Shown here: one piece after another, positions 7,119 through 15,801 of the stretch
Layout of the letters: each line of letters begins with the position of its first letter
Numbering within the stretch: position 1 is the stretch's first letter
Assembly: GCF_001885905.1 (NCBI RefSeq)
Contig: NZ_JXKM01000013.1
Location: forward strand, 1 to 64,000
Reading direction: 5' to 3'
DNA length: 64,000 nucleotides
Source: Enterococcus devriesei
GTDB taxonomy: Bacteria > Bacillota > Bacilli > Lactobacillales > Enterococcaceae
The notes under the pieces: generated by a model
The model's database searches: none
The model's input: the letters and a program-made list of their open reading frames with translations, nothing else
What the model was told of the DNA's origin: nothing
Translations under genes and position numbers: made by a program

Positions 7119-9632
7119 ATGAGTTACGAGCACAAAACGATTGAAAAAAAATGGCAAAAATACTGGGCGAAGCACAATGTGTTTAATACCCAAGATGATC
7201 CGGAGAAACCAAAATTTTATGCCTTAGATATGTTTCCTTATCCGTCTGGTCAAGGCTTACACGTAGGGCATCCGGAAGGGTATACAGCGACAGACGTGAT
7301 TGCACGCTTGAAACGGGCACAAGGCTATAATGTGTTGCATCCAATGGGTTGGGATGCTTTTGGTTTGCCGGCGGAGCAATATGCGCTAGATACAGGCAAT
7401 GACCCAGCGGAATTTACGAAGAAAAATATCGAGACTTTCAAGCGTCAAATCAATTCACTTGGTTTTAGCTATGATTGGAATCGTGAGATCAACACGACGG
7501 ACCCTGAGTATTATAAATGGACGCAATGGATCTTCGAACAAATGTATGAAAAGGGCTTAGCTTATGAAGCAGAAGTGCCGGTTAACTGGGTACCTGAATT
7601 AGGCACCGTTATTTCTAATGAAGAAGTGATCGATGGCAAGAGCGAACGGGGCGGCTATGATGTCATTCGCAAACCGATGCGTCAATGGATGTTGAAGATC
7701 ACAGCTTATGCGGATCGTTTACTAGATGACTTAGACGCGCTAGATTGGCCGGAAAGTATCAAAGATATGCAACGAAATTGGATCGGTCGTTCGATCGGTG
7801 CGAATGTGTCTTTCAAGATTGAAGATAGCGAAGAAAGCTTTACCGTCTTTACGACTCGTCCGGATACATTGTTCGGTGCAACTTATGCCGTCTTGGCACC
7901 AGAATTAGACTTGGTCCAAAAAATCACAACGCCTGAACAAAAAGCGGCGGTTGATGCTTACATTGATGAAGCATCGAAAAAATCGGAATTGAATCGGACG
8001 GATTTAGCCAAAGAAAAAACCGGTGTCTTCACTGGCGCTTATGCCATCAATCCAGTCAACGGCGAAAAAATGCCGATCTGGATTGGGGATTATGTCTTGG
8101 CTTCTTATGGAACCGGCGCAATCATGGCGGTTCCCGCTCATGACGAGCGTGACTATGAATTCGCGAAAACATTTGGCCTACCAATCGTGCCTGTTTTAGC
8201 AGGCGGCGATGTCGACAAAGAAGCCTTTACTGGCGACGGTACCCACATCAATTCTGAATTCTTAGACGGCTTGAATAAACAAGAAGCTATCGATCAAATG
8301 GTCGCTTGGTTAGAAGAACACGAATGTGGCAAAAAAGAAATCAGCTACCGTTTACGTGACTGGTTGTTCTCTCGTCAACGTTATTGGGGCGAACCGATCC
8401 CCGTGATCCATTGGGAAGACGGGACGACCGGCTTAGTACCTGATTACGAATTGCCGTTGGAACTGCCAAAAACCACAGACATCAAACCAAGTGGTACCGG
8501 GGAATCACCGTTAGCGAATATCGACGAATGGGTCAACGTGGTTGATCCAATCACCGGGAAAAAAGGGCGCCGTGAAACCAATACGATGCCACAATGGGCC
8601 GGCAGCTCATGGTATTACTTGCGCTTTATCGATCCTCATAATAAGGAAGCTTTAGCAGATTATGAAAAACTAGAACGCTGGATGCCAGTCGATCTTTATA
8701 TCGGTGGAGCAGAACACGCGGTGTTGCATTTATTGTATGTCCGTTTCTGGCATAAATTCTTGTATGACATCGGTGTAGTGCCAACGGATGAACCATTCCA
8801 AAAATTATACAACCAAGGCATGATCTTAGGACAAAGCTTCCGTGACAGCCGTGGCGCGTTAGTCCCAACCAATAAAGTCGAAAAACGCGACGGCAAATGG
8901 TTCAACGTTGAAACGGGTGAAGAACTAGAAGAAGCGCCAGCGAAGATGAGTAAATCATTGAAGAATGTCGTCAACCCTGATGATGTCGTAGAAAAATATG
9001 GTGCAGATACCTTGCGGATGTATGAAATGTTCATGGGCCCATTGGACGCTTCGATTCCTTGGAGTGAAAATGGCTTAGAAGGCTCACGTAAATTCTTGGA
9101 TCGGGTATGGCGTTTGATCGTCGATGAAAATGGCAAAATGCGTGATCATATCACCACCTTAAACGATGGTTCATTGACGAAAGTCTACAATCAAACGGTT
9201 AAAAAAGTTACCGAAGATATGGAACACTTGCATTTGAATACCGCAATCTCTCAGTTGATGGTCTTTGTGAACGATGCCTATAAAGCTGAAGCGTTAACCT
9301 ATGAATATGTTGAAGGCTTCGTCCAATTACTAGCACCGATCGCTCCCCATATCGCCGAAGAATTGTGGGCGATCCTAGGACACGAAGGCGGCATTTCTCA
9401 TGTGGCTTGGCCAACCTATGACGAGGAAGCTTTAATTGAAAATGAGATCGAAGTGATCCTACAAGTCAACGGCAAAGTCCGGTCAAAAGCGATGGTAGCT
9501 GTCGATCTAGCTAAAGATGAATTAGAAAAACTAGCAATGGCAGATGAACATATCCAACGCAACCTCGAAGGTAAAACGATTCGTAAAGTGATCGTGGTGC
9601 CGAATAAATTAGTCAATATCGTAGCCAATTAA
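7119..9632 (+). CDS. leuS: Leucyl-tRNA synthetase
   Basis: A class Ia synthetase of 837 residues that charges tRNA-Leu. The HIGH-like motif is HVGHPEGY in [16 protein letters not shown] near residue 40. The CP1 editing domain includes [13 protein letters not shown], and the catalytic loop KMSKS is at residues 609-613. The C-terminal anticodon-binding and tRNA-contact regions are present and the protein is full length. AGGAGG lies before the ATG. Expression is under the T-box at 6835-7048. A palindromic 3' element and terminator follow the stop within ten bases. Confidence 0.98.
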   Translation: MSYEHKTIEKKWQKYWAKHNVFNTQDDPEKPKFYALDMFPYPSGQGLHVGHPEGYTATDVIARLKRAQGYNVLHPMGWDAFGLPAEQYALDTGNDPAEFTKKNIETFKRQINSLGFSYDWNREINTTDPEYYKWTQWIFEQMYEKGLAYEAEVPVNWVPELGTVISNEEVIDGKSERGGYDVIRKPMRQWMLKITAYADRLLDDLDALDWPESIKDMQRNWIGRSIGANVSFKIEDSEESFTVFTTRPDTLFGATYAVLAPELDLVQKITTPEQKAAVDAYIDEASKKSELNRTDLAKEKTGVFTGAYAINPVNGEKMPIWIGDYVLASYGTGAIMAVPAHDERDYEFAKTFGLPIVPVLAGGDVDKEAFTGDGTHINSEFLDGLNKQEAIDQMVAWLEEHECGKKEISYRLRDWLFSRQRYWGEPIPVIHWEDGTTGLVPDYELPLELPKTTDIKPSGTGESPLANIDEWVNVVDPITGKKGRRETNTMPQWAGSSWYYLRFIDPHNKEALADYEKLERWMPVDLYIGGAEHAVLHLLYVRFWHKFLYDIGVVPTDEPFQKLYNQGMILGQSFRDSRGALVPTNKVEKRDGKWFNVETGEELEEAPAKMSKSLKNVVNPDDVVEKYGADTLRMYEMFMGPLDASIPWSENGLEGSRKFLDRVWRLIVDENGKMRDHITTLNDGSLTKVYNQTVKKVTEDMEHLHLNTAISQLMVFVNDAYKAEALTYEYVEGFVQLLAPIAPHIAEELWAILGHEGGISHVAWPTYDEEALIENEIEVILQVNGKVRSKAMVAVDLAKDELEKLAMADEHIQRNLEGKTIRKVIVVPNKLVNIVAN

Positions 9633-9640
9633 AGAATTAG

Positions 9641-9759
9641 AGGTTGGGACAGAAGTGTTCAGCTTCAAGAAATTTCGGCTTATTTCCGAAGAAGCTACTT
9701 CTGTCACACCGTTTATACGGGAATAGGAGCTGAGACAATTAATGTCCCAGCTCCTTTTT
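9641..9759 (+). repeat. 3'-end palindromic element plus terminator, copy 2 (downstream of leuS)
   Basis: The best preserved copy. Module 9648-9715 pairs GACAGAAGT with ACTTCTGTC, then AGCTTC with GAAGCT, then TTCGG with CCGAA, giving one long hairpin. After the linker CACCGTTTATACGGGAATA comes the terminator GGAGCTGAGACA/TGTCCCAGCTCC and five T residues (9726-9759). It starts nine bases after the leuS stop. Confidence 0.9.
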
Positions 9760-9763
9760 GACC

Positions 9764-9874
9764 TTATAAAGCAAGGATAAAATTTTCACCTAAATAAATC
9801 GTTTTATAGCAGGTAGATCGATGTCTGGCTTCATGAACTAGCTTTAGCTGGGGGAGGTCGCGAAAGCCTTTCTT
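9764..9874. repeat. Modular intergenic repeat B, short copy
   Basis: This segment begins TATAAAGCAAGGATAAAATT and runs through ATAAATCGTTTTATAGCAGG and GGCTTCATGAACTAGCTTTA to GGTCGCGAAAGCCTTT. The same ordered blocks bound the longer copy at 22114-22406. The short copy lacks about 180 bases of the middle. It occupies most of the leuS-fabK gap after the leuS terminator. Confidence 0.75.
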
Positions 9875-9942
9875 AATTTTGAAAAAAATATTTCTTGGCC
9901 TGAAATTATGCTAGCATGAAGAAAACGGAAAAGAGGGATTTG

Positions 9943-10854
9943 ATGGCACCATTAACGGAGTTGTTAGGGATTCAATACCCGATCTTGCAAGGGGCGATGG
10001 CTCATATTGCCCGTTGTCCATTGGTCGGCGCAGTTTCTGAAGCGGGGGGACTGGGAATTATCGCTGCTGGCGGTTTAAGCGGGACAGAACTACGAGAACA
10101 AATTCGTAAGACACAGCAACAGACGAAAAAACCATTTGCGGTGAATTTGATGCTGCAAATGCCAAACATCGCGGAACAGGTGGAGATTTTGATTGAAGAA
10201 GACGTTAAGATCGTCACCACCGGAGCCGGCACTCCAAAACCTTATATGGAAGTATTGAAGCAAGCGAGGGTCAAAGTTTTTCCGGTCGTACCGTCAGTGA
10301 AGCTGGCGCAAAAAATGGAACAGCTGGGAGCAGACGGTGTGATCGCCGAAGGAATGGAAGCCGGCGGACATATTGGTGAAACTACGACAATGACTTTACT
10401 GCCACAAGTAACGCAGGCGGTGAAAATTCCGGTGATCGCCGCTGGCGGGATCGGTGACGGTCGCGGTCTGGCGGCGGCTTTTGCGTTAGGCGCACAAGGA
10501 ATTCAACTGGGAACGGCCTTTTTAACTGCTATGGAATGTCCGATCCACGAAAATTATCGACAGGCGATTATCCAAGCGGATGTTACCGCAACTACCGTGA
10601 TTCGCAACCAAGCAGGTGGAGCGCTGCGAGGCTTGAAAAATGCATTGACGGAAGCCTATCTGGAAGAGCCAACGAAGGATGTCTTTTCATTAGCAGCGTT
10701 AAAGCGGGCCGCCGATGATGGAGAAATCCAGCAAGGAATGGTAATGGCTGGTCAAGTTGCCGGTCTTTTGACAGAAGTAAGATCTGCACAAGAAATTATC
10801 GAAACGATTTACAAGGAAGCAGTAGCAATCAGTCGCAACAGTGGGATAAAGTAA
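9943..10854 (+). CDS. FabK-like enoyl-ACP reductase II / nitronate monooxygenase family flavoprotein
   Basis: A 303-residue FMN-dependent TIM-barrel oxidoreductase. Its motifs track FabK of streptococci closely. They are YPILQGAMAH at the N-terminus, VTTGAGTPKPYME, PVVPSVKLAQKME, VIAEGMEAGGHIGE with the FabK/NMO histidine, AAGGIGDGRG, and MVMAGQVAGLL near the end. FabK reduces enoyl-ACP in fatty acid elongation; related enzymes oxidise nitronates. The gene stands alone, away from any fab cluster, so either function is possible. I start at ATG 9943 (AGAGGG seven bases before). An ATG at 9916 has no ribosome site and adds nine unaligned residues. Confidence 0.85.
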   Translation: MAPLTELLGIQYPILQGAMAHIARCPLVGAVSEAGGLGIIAAGGLSGTELREQIRKTQQQTKKPFAVNLMLQMPNIAEQVEILIEEDVKIVTTGAGTPKPYMEVLKQARVKVFPVVPSVKLAQKMEQLGADGVIAEGMEAGGHIGETTTMTLLPQVTQAVKIPVIAAGGIGDGRGLAAAFALGAQGIQLGTAFLTAMECPIHENYRQAIIQADVTATTVIRNQAGGALRGLKNALTEAYLEEPTKDVFSLAALKRAADDGEIQQGMVMAGQVAGLLTEVRSAQEIIETIYKEAVAISRNSGIK

Positions 10855-10856
10855 AA

Positions 10857-11064
10857 GGAGCTGGGACATTAATTTGTCTCAGCTCCTATTCCCGTATAAA
10901 CGGTGTGACAGAAGTAGCTTCTTCGGAAATAAGCCGAAATTTTACAAAAATTTGAGGAGCACCAAGTAGGAACACTCAACATCAACGCTAGAAGCGGTGT
11001 GTTTCCTAGTCATTTTCGGAAATTCCTTCTTATTTCTTGAAGCTAAACACTTCTGTCCCACCCT
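10857..11064 (-). repeat. 3'-end palindromic element plus terminator, copy 3, with internal insert (downstream of murE)
   Basis: Read on the minus strand from the murE end, the 5' arm (GGGACAGAAGTGTTTAGCTTC, 11040-11060) lies inside the murE coding region. An insert of roughly 95 bases (about 10942-11035) then splits the module. The second half, the linker CACCGTTTATACGGGAATA and the terminator (10857-10889) follow. The insert shares AAATTTGAG.AGCA.CAAGTAG and GTGTTTC.TAGTCATT-type blocks (10948-11014) with repeat B at 22222-22290. The terminator also serves the convergent FabK-like gene. Confidence 0.85.
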
Positions 11065-12556
11065 CTTTGATAAATGCTTCTGCTAAATGATAGTCGCCTT
11101 CATAAGGAAGATTTTCTCCATGGACTGTCATATATTTGTCGGTCCCTTTGCCGGCTAGGATGATCGCGTCATTGGGTCCGGCTTGTTTGATGGCTGCTTC
11201 AATCACTGCTTTGCGGTCAGCCTCAAAGCGAACGACCACGTGTGGATTATTAATGGCTTGCTGAATTTCTTCGGCGATCTTTTCAGGCGCTTCGAAATTT
11301 GGGTCGTCGCTAGTCAAAAGTGCCACGTCGGCATATTCACCAATAGCTTGGCCTAAACCTGCGCGCCGGGACTCGGCCTTATTGCCAGTCGAACCGGTGA
11401 TTACGACGATCTTGCCGTCTGGATGCTGTTCTTTGGCGAAGGACAGCAGTGATTTCATACTTAAATAATTATGGGCGTAATCAACATAGATATGAGCGCC
11501 GTTAGGTTTTAATAAAAGATTCATGCGACCGGGAACTAATGCTTTAGCCAAGCCTTGGCGCCCTGCTTGTTGATCAGCACCGACTAAGGCACTGGCGATC
11601 AAAGCGGCTGCGGCATTTTCTTTATTGAAATCGCCAGCTAATAAAATTTCATAATCGCCGTCTAATTGGAAGCGATCATTTTTACTAGTTAAAGCAAAGG
11701 TCAGCGGATGTTCCAATGGCTGAACGTGGTAATCAGCTTTCTCGTTGCCGTAAGTAATTACTGGTAGTGATTGTTTTGCTGCCAGTTCTTGTAATAAATC
11801 AAAATGATCAATCTCATTTTGCAAAATGACTTGCCGTGAATTAGCGATTAATTGGCGTTTACAGTAGAAGTAATCTTCAAAGGTCGGATGTTCGATAGGA
11901 CCAATATGATCCGGTGAGATATTTAAAAAGATTCCGACATCAAAGGTAAGCCCATAGACTCGCGCCACTTTATAGGCTTGGGAAGAGACTTCCATGACTA
12001 AGTGAGTCATGCCATTTTCCACCGCTTCGGCCATCATGCGATACAAGTCTAACGATTCCGGGGTAGTTAATTTTGATTTGAAAAAAGTCACGCCGTCTAA
12101 GGTTGTATTCAAAGTAGATAAAAGAGCGGTCTTTTTATTCGTCGTAAGATCTAAGATTTGTTTCGCAAAATAGGCCACCGTTGTTTTGCCTTTAGTACCG
12201 GTGATACCAATCAGTTGTAATTTTTTTTGCGGATAATCGTAAAAGGCCATACTCAGGACAGCCAAAGCTTTGCGAATGTCCGTTACGATGATCGCTAAGT
12301 CTGCCGGTACTTCGTAAGGCTGTTCGGCGATGTAACAAGTCAGACCCGCGCTGAGTGCTTGTTCAAGATAGCTTTGTTGGAAGTTATTGCCTTTACAAAA
12401 AAATAAAGTGTCTTGATCGACTGCTCGTGAGTCGTAGGAAATAGCTTCAAAGTTTTTTTCTAAGGGAGCCGTCAACGTCCATTGTGTCGGCGTGATGAAC
12501 TCTCGTAATAAATGTTCTTCCTCAAGGATCTGTTGAATTTGGGTAAGTGTCAGCAT
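11030..12556 (-). CDS. murE: UDP-N-acetylmuramyl-tripeptide synthetase, L-lysine-adding type
   Basis: A 508-residue cytoplasmic Mur ligase that adds the third amino acid to UDP-MurNAc-L-Ala-D-Glu. The ATP loop GITGTKGKTTVAYFA and the Mur signatures HLVMEVSSQAY and DYAHN are visible. The substrate motif is DDPN (in TSDDPNFEAPE) rather than the DNPR of DAP-adding enzymes, which points to lysine. I start at the ATG at 12556, seven bases after GGAGG, not at the upstream in-frame start. The last residues, about GGTEVFSFKK, are encoded by the arm of a dispersed palindromic element, so the normal C-terminus was probably replaced or extended. Confidence 0.93.
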   Translation of the reverse strand: MLTLTQIQQILEEEHLLREFITPTQWTLTAPLEKNFEAISYDSRAVDQDTLFFCKGNNFQQSYLEQALSAGLTCYIAEQPYEVPADLAIIVTDIRKALAVLSMAFYDYPQKKLQLIGITGTKGKTTVAYFAKQILDLTTNKKTALLSTLNTTLDGVTFFKSKLTTPESLDLYRMMAEAVENGMTHLVMEVSSQAYKVARVYGLTFDVGIFLNISPDHIGPIEHPTFEDYFYCKRQLIANSRQVILQNEIDHFDLLQELAAKQSLPVITYGNEKADYHVQPLEHPLTFALTSKNDRFQLDGDYEILLAGDFNKENAAAALIASALVGADQQAGRQGLAKALVPGRMNLLLKPNGAHIYVDYAHNYLSMKSLLSFAKEQHPDGKIVVITGSTGNKAESRRAGLGQAIGEYADVALLTSDDPNFEAPEKIAEEIQQAINNPHVVVRFEADRKAVIEAAIKQAGPNDAIILAGKGTDKYMTVHGENLPYEGDYHLAEAFIKEGGTEVFSFKK

Positions 12557-12586
12557 GTCGAGACCTCCATAATAATAGTCTAGGCT

Positions 12587-12592
12587 ATTATA
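12587..12592 (-). promoter_or_regulatory. Extended -10 promoter element of murE
   Basis: On the minus strand the sequence TGCTATAAT forms an extended -10 (TGnTATAAT) about 30 bases upstream of the murE start. No clear -35 is visible, as is common with extended -10 promoters. Confidence 0.55.
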
Positions 12593-12676
12593 GCATAGCT
12601 GAGAACAGAAAAAGTAAAGAGTGATTGTCATGGGAACGATTTCGTTTTACTATAGAGTAATGAATAGGAGGAGACC

Positions 12677-14314
12677 ATGAAAAAGACACGACCGAGCGAT
12701 CTAAGCTACCAAGAAAAAATGATCCAAGGCTCTGCTTGGCTTTCGGTAGGAAGTATTTTTTCCCGCTTGATCGGCGCAATTTATATTATTCCGTGGTACG
12801 CCTGGATGGGAGAAAACGCCCGTGCGGCAAATGGATTATTCAATATGGGCTATACCTTTTATGCGTTGTTTATGATGATCTCCACGGCGGGATTGCCTGG
12901 AGCAATCGCCAAGCAAGTCGCCCGTTACAATTCCCTAGGAGAATATCGCACGAGCCGCCGCTTATTGATTAAGGCATTGCAGGTTACGGCGATCTTAGGC
13001 ATCATTTTTGGTGGGCTAATGTTTTTATCCGCACCATTGTTAGCGCAATTATCTGGCGGCGGTCAAGCCCTAATCCCGGTGATCCAGTCTTTGAGTATCG
13101 CGGTGATTGCTTTTCCTTGTATGAGCGTCTTACGAGGCTATTTTCAAGGCCAGCAGGATATGCGGCCGTCAGCGATCTCGCAAGTCGTGGAGCAGGTTAT
13201 TCGCGTCGTCTATATGCTGTTGAGCGTTTTTATTATTATGAAGGTACTGGATGGCGATTATTTAAATGCGGTGATTCAATCGACCTTCGCAGCGGCGGTG
13301 GGAATGATCGGCGCTTATGGGGTATTGCTGTTTTATTGGTTCAAGGACCGAGAACATAGTGATTTGCAGCTGAATTATAGCTTGAATAAGGTGACCATCG
13401 ACACGAAAAAACTATTGCTGGAAACGGTGCGGCAAGCAATTCCATTTATTTTATTAGGCGGCGGGATCACTTTTTATAAACTGATCGATCAAGTGACTTT
13501 TATCCATACGATGGATGCCAATACGAATTACAGTCACAAACAATTAGTTGATCTCTATGCCTTGTTTAGTGCCAATCCAGATAAATTGACAATGGTGGTA
13601 GTCGCGTTAGGAACCTCTTTGGCATTGACTAGCTTGCCGATGTTGACCGAATTATTTACCCAGCGAAGACGGCCGGAGCTGGCCAAGCTGGTGAATACCA
13701 ATATTCAATTATTCGCCTTTATTATGTTGCCGGCTATCACAGGCATGATCCTGCTGGCTTATCCGCTAAATACCGTCTTCTATTCCGCGGATGTTTTAGG
13801 AAGTAAAATCTTAGTTGTTGCCTGTATTACTGGATTGATCTCTGCCTTGTTTATGATGTTGTCCACCACGCTGCAAGGAATCTCACATAGTCGCATCGCG
13901 GTGCGCTATTGGCTGGCTGGCTTATTGCTAAAAGTGGTGATCCAAGTGCCATTGATCCAGCTGTTTGAGGTTTACGGTCCCTTACTGGCGACGGCTATCA
14001 GTCTAAGTTTGACCTGCGGCTTGTCTCTTTGGAAGTTGCGCAAAGTCGTGCGGGCGAATTATCATTTAGCCTTTCGTCGTTGTATCTTAATACTGATTTT
14101 GACAGTGTTGATGCTGATCGTTGCGTTAATCGTGCGACAAGTCAGCTATTTAGTCTTAGACCCAGCATCTCGAGGACAGGCGTTGATTACATGCTTGTTG
14201 ACGGCTGGAGTAGGCGGCTGGGTTTATTTTTATTTGACACTGAAGATTCGGTTAGTCGATAAATTAGTGGGACCACAAGGAAAAAAATGGCGACATCTAT
14301 TAAGAATAAAATAA
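12677..14314 (+). CDS. Polysaccharide/lipid-II flippase of the MOP superfamily (SpoVB/YtgP-MurJ type)
   Basis: A 545-residue integral membrane protein with about 14 hydrophobic segments and the N-terminal pattern GSAWLSVGSIFSRLIGAIYIIPW typical of SpoVB/YtgP flippases. Members move lipid-linked sugar precursors across the membrane. YtgP/Amj-type proteins serve as lipid II flippases in several Firmicutes. AGGAGG stands five bases before the ATG. It is divergent from murE, so both cell-wall genes share one 120-bp intergenic region. Substrate assignment is inference. Confidence 0.88.
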   Translation: MKKTRPSDLSYQEKMIQGSAWLSVGSIFSRLIGAIYIIPWYAWMGENARAANGLFNMGYTFYALFMMISTAGLPGAIAKQVARYNSLGEYRTSRRLLIKALQVTAILGIIFGGLMFLSAPLLAQLSGGGQALIPVIQSLSIAVIAFPCMSVLRGYFQGQQDMRPSAISQVVEQVIRVVYMLLSVFIIMKVLDGDYLNAVIQSTFAAAVGMIGAYGVLLFYWFKDREHSDLQLNYSLNKVTIDTKKLLLETVRQAIPFILLGGGITFYKLIDQVTFIHTMDANTNYSHKQLVDLYALFSANPDKLTMVVVALGTSLALTSLPMLTELFTQRRRPELAKLVNTNIQLFAFIMLPAITGMILLAYPLNTVFYSADVLGSKILVVACITGLISALFMMLSTTLQGISHSRIAVRYWLAGLLLKVVIQVPLIQLFEVYGPLLATAISLSLTCGLSLWKLRKVVRANYHLAFRRCILILILTVLMLIVALIVRQVSYLVLDPASRGQALITCLLTAGVGGWVYFYLTLKIRLVDKLVGPQGKKWRHLLRIK

Positions 14315-14317
14315 GAA

Positions 14318-14357
14318 ATACTTCTGCTTGCTATGGTGAGTGGAGGTATTTTTTTGT
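14318..14357 (+). terminator. Terminator after the flippase gene
   Basis: AAATACTTC pairs (with G-T pairs) to GGAGGTATTT and is followed by seven T residues, directly after the stop codon. Confidence 0.65.
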
Positions 14358-14603
14358 TATAAAGTCTTATTGGAATTCAAATATCAAAAAAAATATTTGC
14401 AAAATAATTCAAAAAAAAACAGCGACGGCCTCTTAAGTTTCATTACAAAAAGATTTCAATGTTGCTGAAAATAATTTTTGTAACACAAGAAGAAAACAGT
14501 TACAAATGCTATAAAGCGTTTGATATCAAGAAATTCTTCAGTAGTAAATAAAAATAATATATTTCAAAGCGACACACGAAGAGAAGTTTTGTTACATTGT
14601 TTC

Positions 14604-14634
14604 ATATTATTGTAATGAATTGTCACAATAATAT
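14604..14634. promoter_or_regulatory. 10-bp inverted repeat upstream of the LysM gene
   Basis: ATATTATTGT and ACAATAATAT form a perfect 10-bp inverted repeat with an 11-base spacer. It lies about 90 bases upstream of the LysM-protein start, in an AT-rich intergenic stretch of about 410 bases that has no credible gene. It could be an operator or a leader hairpin; there is no T-run, so it is not an intrinsic terminator. A TTGTCA hexamer overlaps its right half. Confidence 0.45.
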
Positions 14635-14725
14635 TACCCATGAAATACAAAAGGATGATAAAGTAGCTCTCGTAGTCAATAAGACAGAAGAAAAAGACAA
14701 GATGAAAATCGGAGGAAGTTATATA

Positions 14726-15352
14726 ATGAAATTAGGGAAAACAGTTCTTTTTAGTACAGTATTAGCAGCAGGCGCAGGGTTAGCGATGGGAGCTACAGAT
14801 GCACATGCTTCAGAAACTTATACTGTTCAATCAGGCGATACGTTATCAAAAATCTCTCACAAATTTGCTGGGAATGATAGCTTAGTTAATACTATCGCTA
14901 AAGCAAACAAAATTTCTAATGTAAACATGATCTTTGCAGGTCAAGAATTGACCATCGATGGTGACGCAAAAGCTGAAGCAGCTCCTGCACAAGAAACAAA
15001 GGCAGCAGCACCAGTACAACAAGCAGCGCCAGTTCAAGAAACACAAACGGCTCCTGTGCAACAAACACAAGAAGCAGCACCAGTACAACAAACAGCGCCA
15101 GTTCAAGAAACACAAGCGGCTCCTGCAGGAAATTCTTCTTCAGCTAAAGAATGGATCGCACAACGCGAATCAGGCGGCTCTTACTCAGCAACAAACGGCC
15201 AATACATCGGACGTTACCAATTGTCAGCTTCATACTTAAATGGTGACTACTCTGAAGCAAACCAAGAACGTGTAGCTGACCAATATGTGACTTCTCGCTA
15301 CGGTTCATGGGAAGGCGCTCAATCTTTCTGGCAAGCAAACGGATGGTACTAA
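14726..15352 (+). CDS. Secreted LysM protein with transglycosylase-like C-terminal domain
   Basis: A 208-residue secreted cell-wall protein. A Sec signal peptide (MKLGKTVLFS to DAHA, cleavage near residue 28) is followed by one LysM domain beginning YTVQSGDTLSKISHKF. Next comes a Pro/Gln/Ala linker made of repeated APVQQ and APVQET units. The C-terminal domain of about 70 residues begins AKEWIAQRESGGSYSATNG, with the probable catalytic Glu in RESGG, and resembles the IsaA/SceD and Rpf-like lytic transglycosylase fold. LysM anchors it to peptidoglycan. GGAGG lies ten bases before ATG 14726; the longer upstream reading lacks a signal peptide. It is monogenic, with a terminator right after. The nucleotide repeats in the linker may vary in number between strains. 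Confidence 0.88.
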   Translation: MKLGKTVLFSTVLAAGAGLAMGATDAHASETYTVQSGDTLSKISHKFAGNDSLVNTIAKANKISNVNMIFAGQELTIDGDAKAEAAPAQETKAAAPVQQAAPVQETQTAPVQQTQEAAPVQQTAPVQETQAAPAGNSSSAKEWIAQRESGGSYSATNGQYIGRYQLSASYLNGDYSEANQERVADQYVTSRYGSWEGAQSFWQANGWY

Positions 15353-15367
15353 GATAAAAATAAGTTG

Positions 15368-15402
15368 AACACTCAAGTCCTTACGACTTGGGTGTTTTTT
15401 TA
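15368..15402 (+). terminator. Terminator after the LysM gene
   Basis: A strong 12-bp stem AACACTCAAGTC/GACTTGGGTGTT with loop CTTAC, followed by seven T residues. Confidence 0.88.
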
Positions 15403-15433
15403 AGTAGAATAGAGAATTTTTTGCAAAAAACAC

Positions 15434-15747
15434 TTGACAATCTCTAAATAAAATGTGAATATAATGAGCAAATAATGAAGCGTTGAAGAGAAGAGTAATT
15501 GATAAGTCAGCGAGTACAGAGACCTCGAAGGGTGAGAACGAGGATTGCGAAAGTCAATGAAGATGAGCTCTGAGCATTTTGTTTCGTTCACGCGAAGCAA
15601 ACGGGAAGCGACCGATATATCGCCGGGTATCAACAGGTACCGTTGAGGCATTTTCCGTGAGGATGATGTAAACGAGGGTGGTATCACGAAAACATTCGTC
15701 CCTTTATTTGTTGCAGTAGCAATAAGTAAAGGGATGGATGTTTTTTT
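15434..15747 (+). promoter_or_regulatory. Promoter and T-box riboswitch (probably tRNA-Met) before the MetE-like gene
   Basis: TTGACA at 15434 and TATAAT at 15460 are candidate promoter hexamers, although their 20-base spacing is long. A leader with T-box features follows. GAGGGTGGTATCACG at 15675-15689 is the T-box core. The terminator pairs ACATTCGTCCCTTTA with a complementary strand near 15726-15740, followed by a T-run ending about 15747. ATG triplets at 15557 and 15563 in the stem I region are possible Met specifiers. Met specificity is inferred from the downstream methionine gene. Confidence 0.85.
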
Positions 15748-15801
15748 ATTGTTCAGAGTTGGTTCTTCGATGCAAAAAAAGAAAAAATGGAGGAATTTTT
15801 T

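Noticed and set aside
15372-15700. Leftward 95-residue ORF across the T-box leader
   Set aside because: It is the complement of a conserved RNA leader and has no gene signals.
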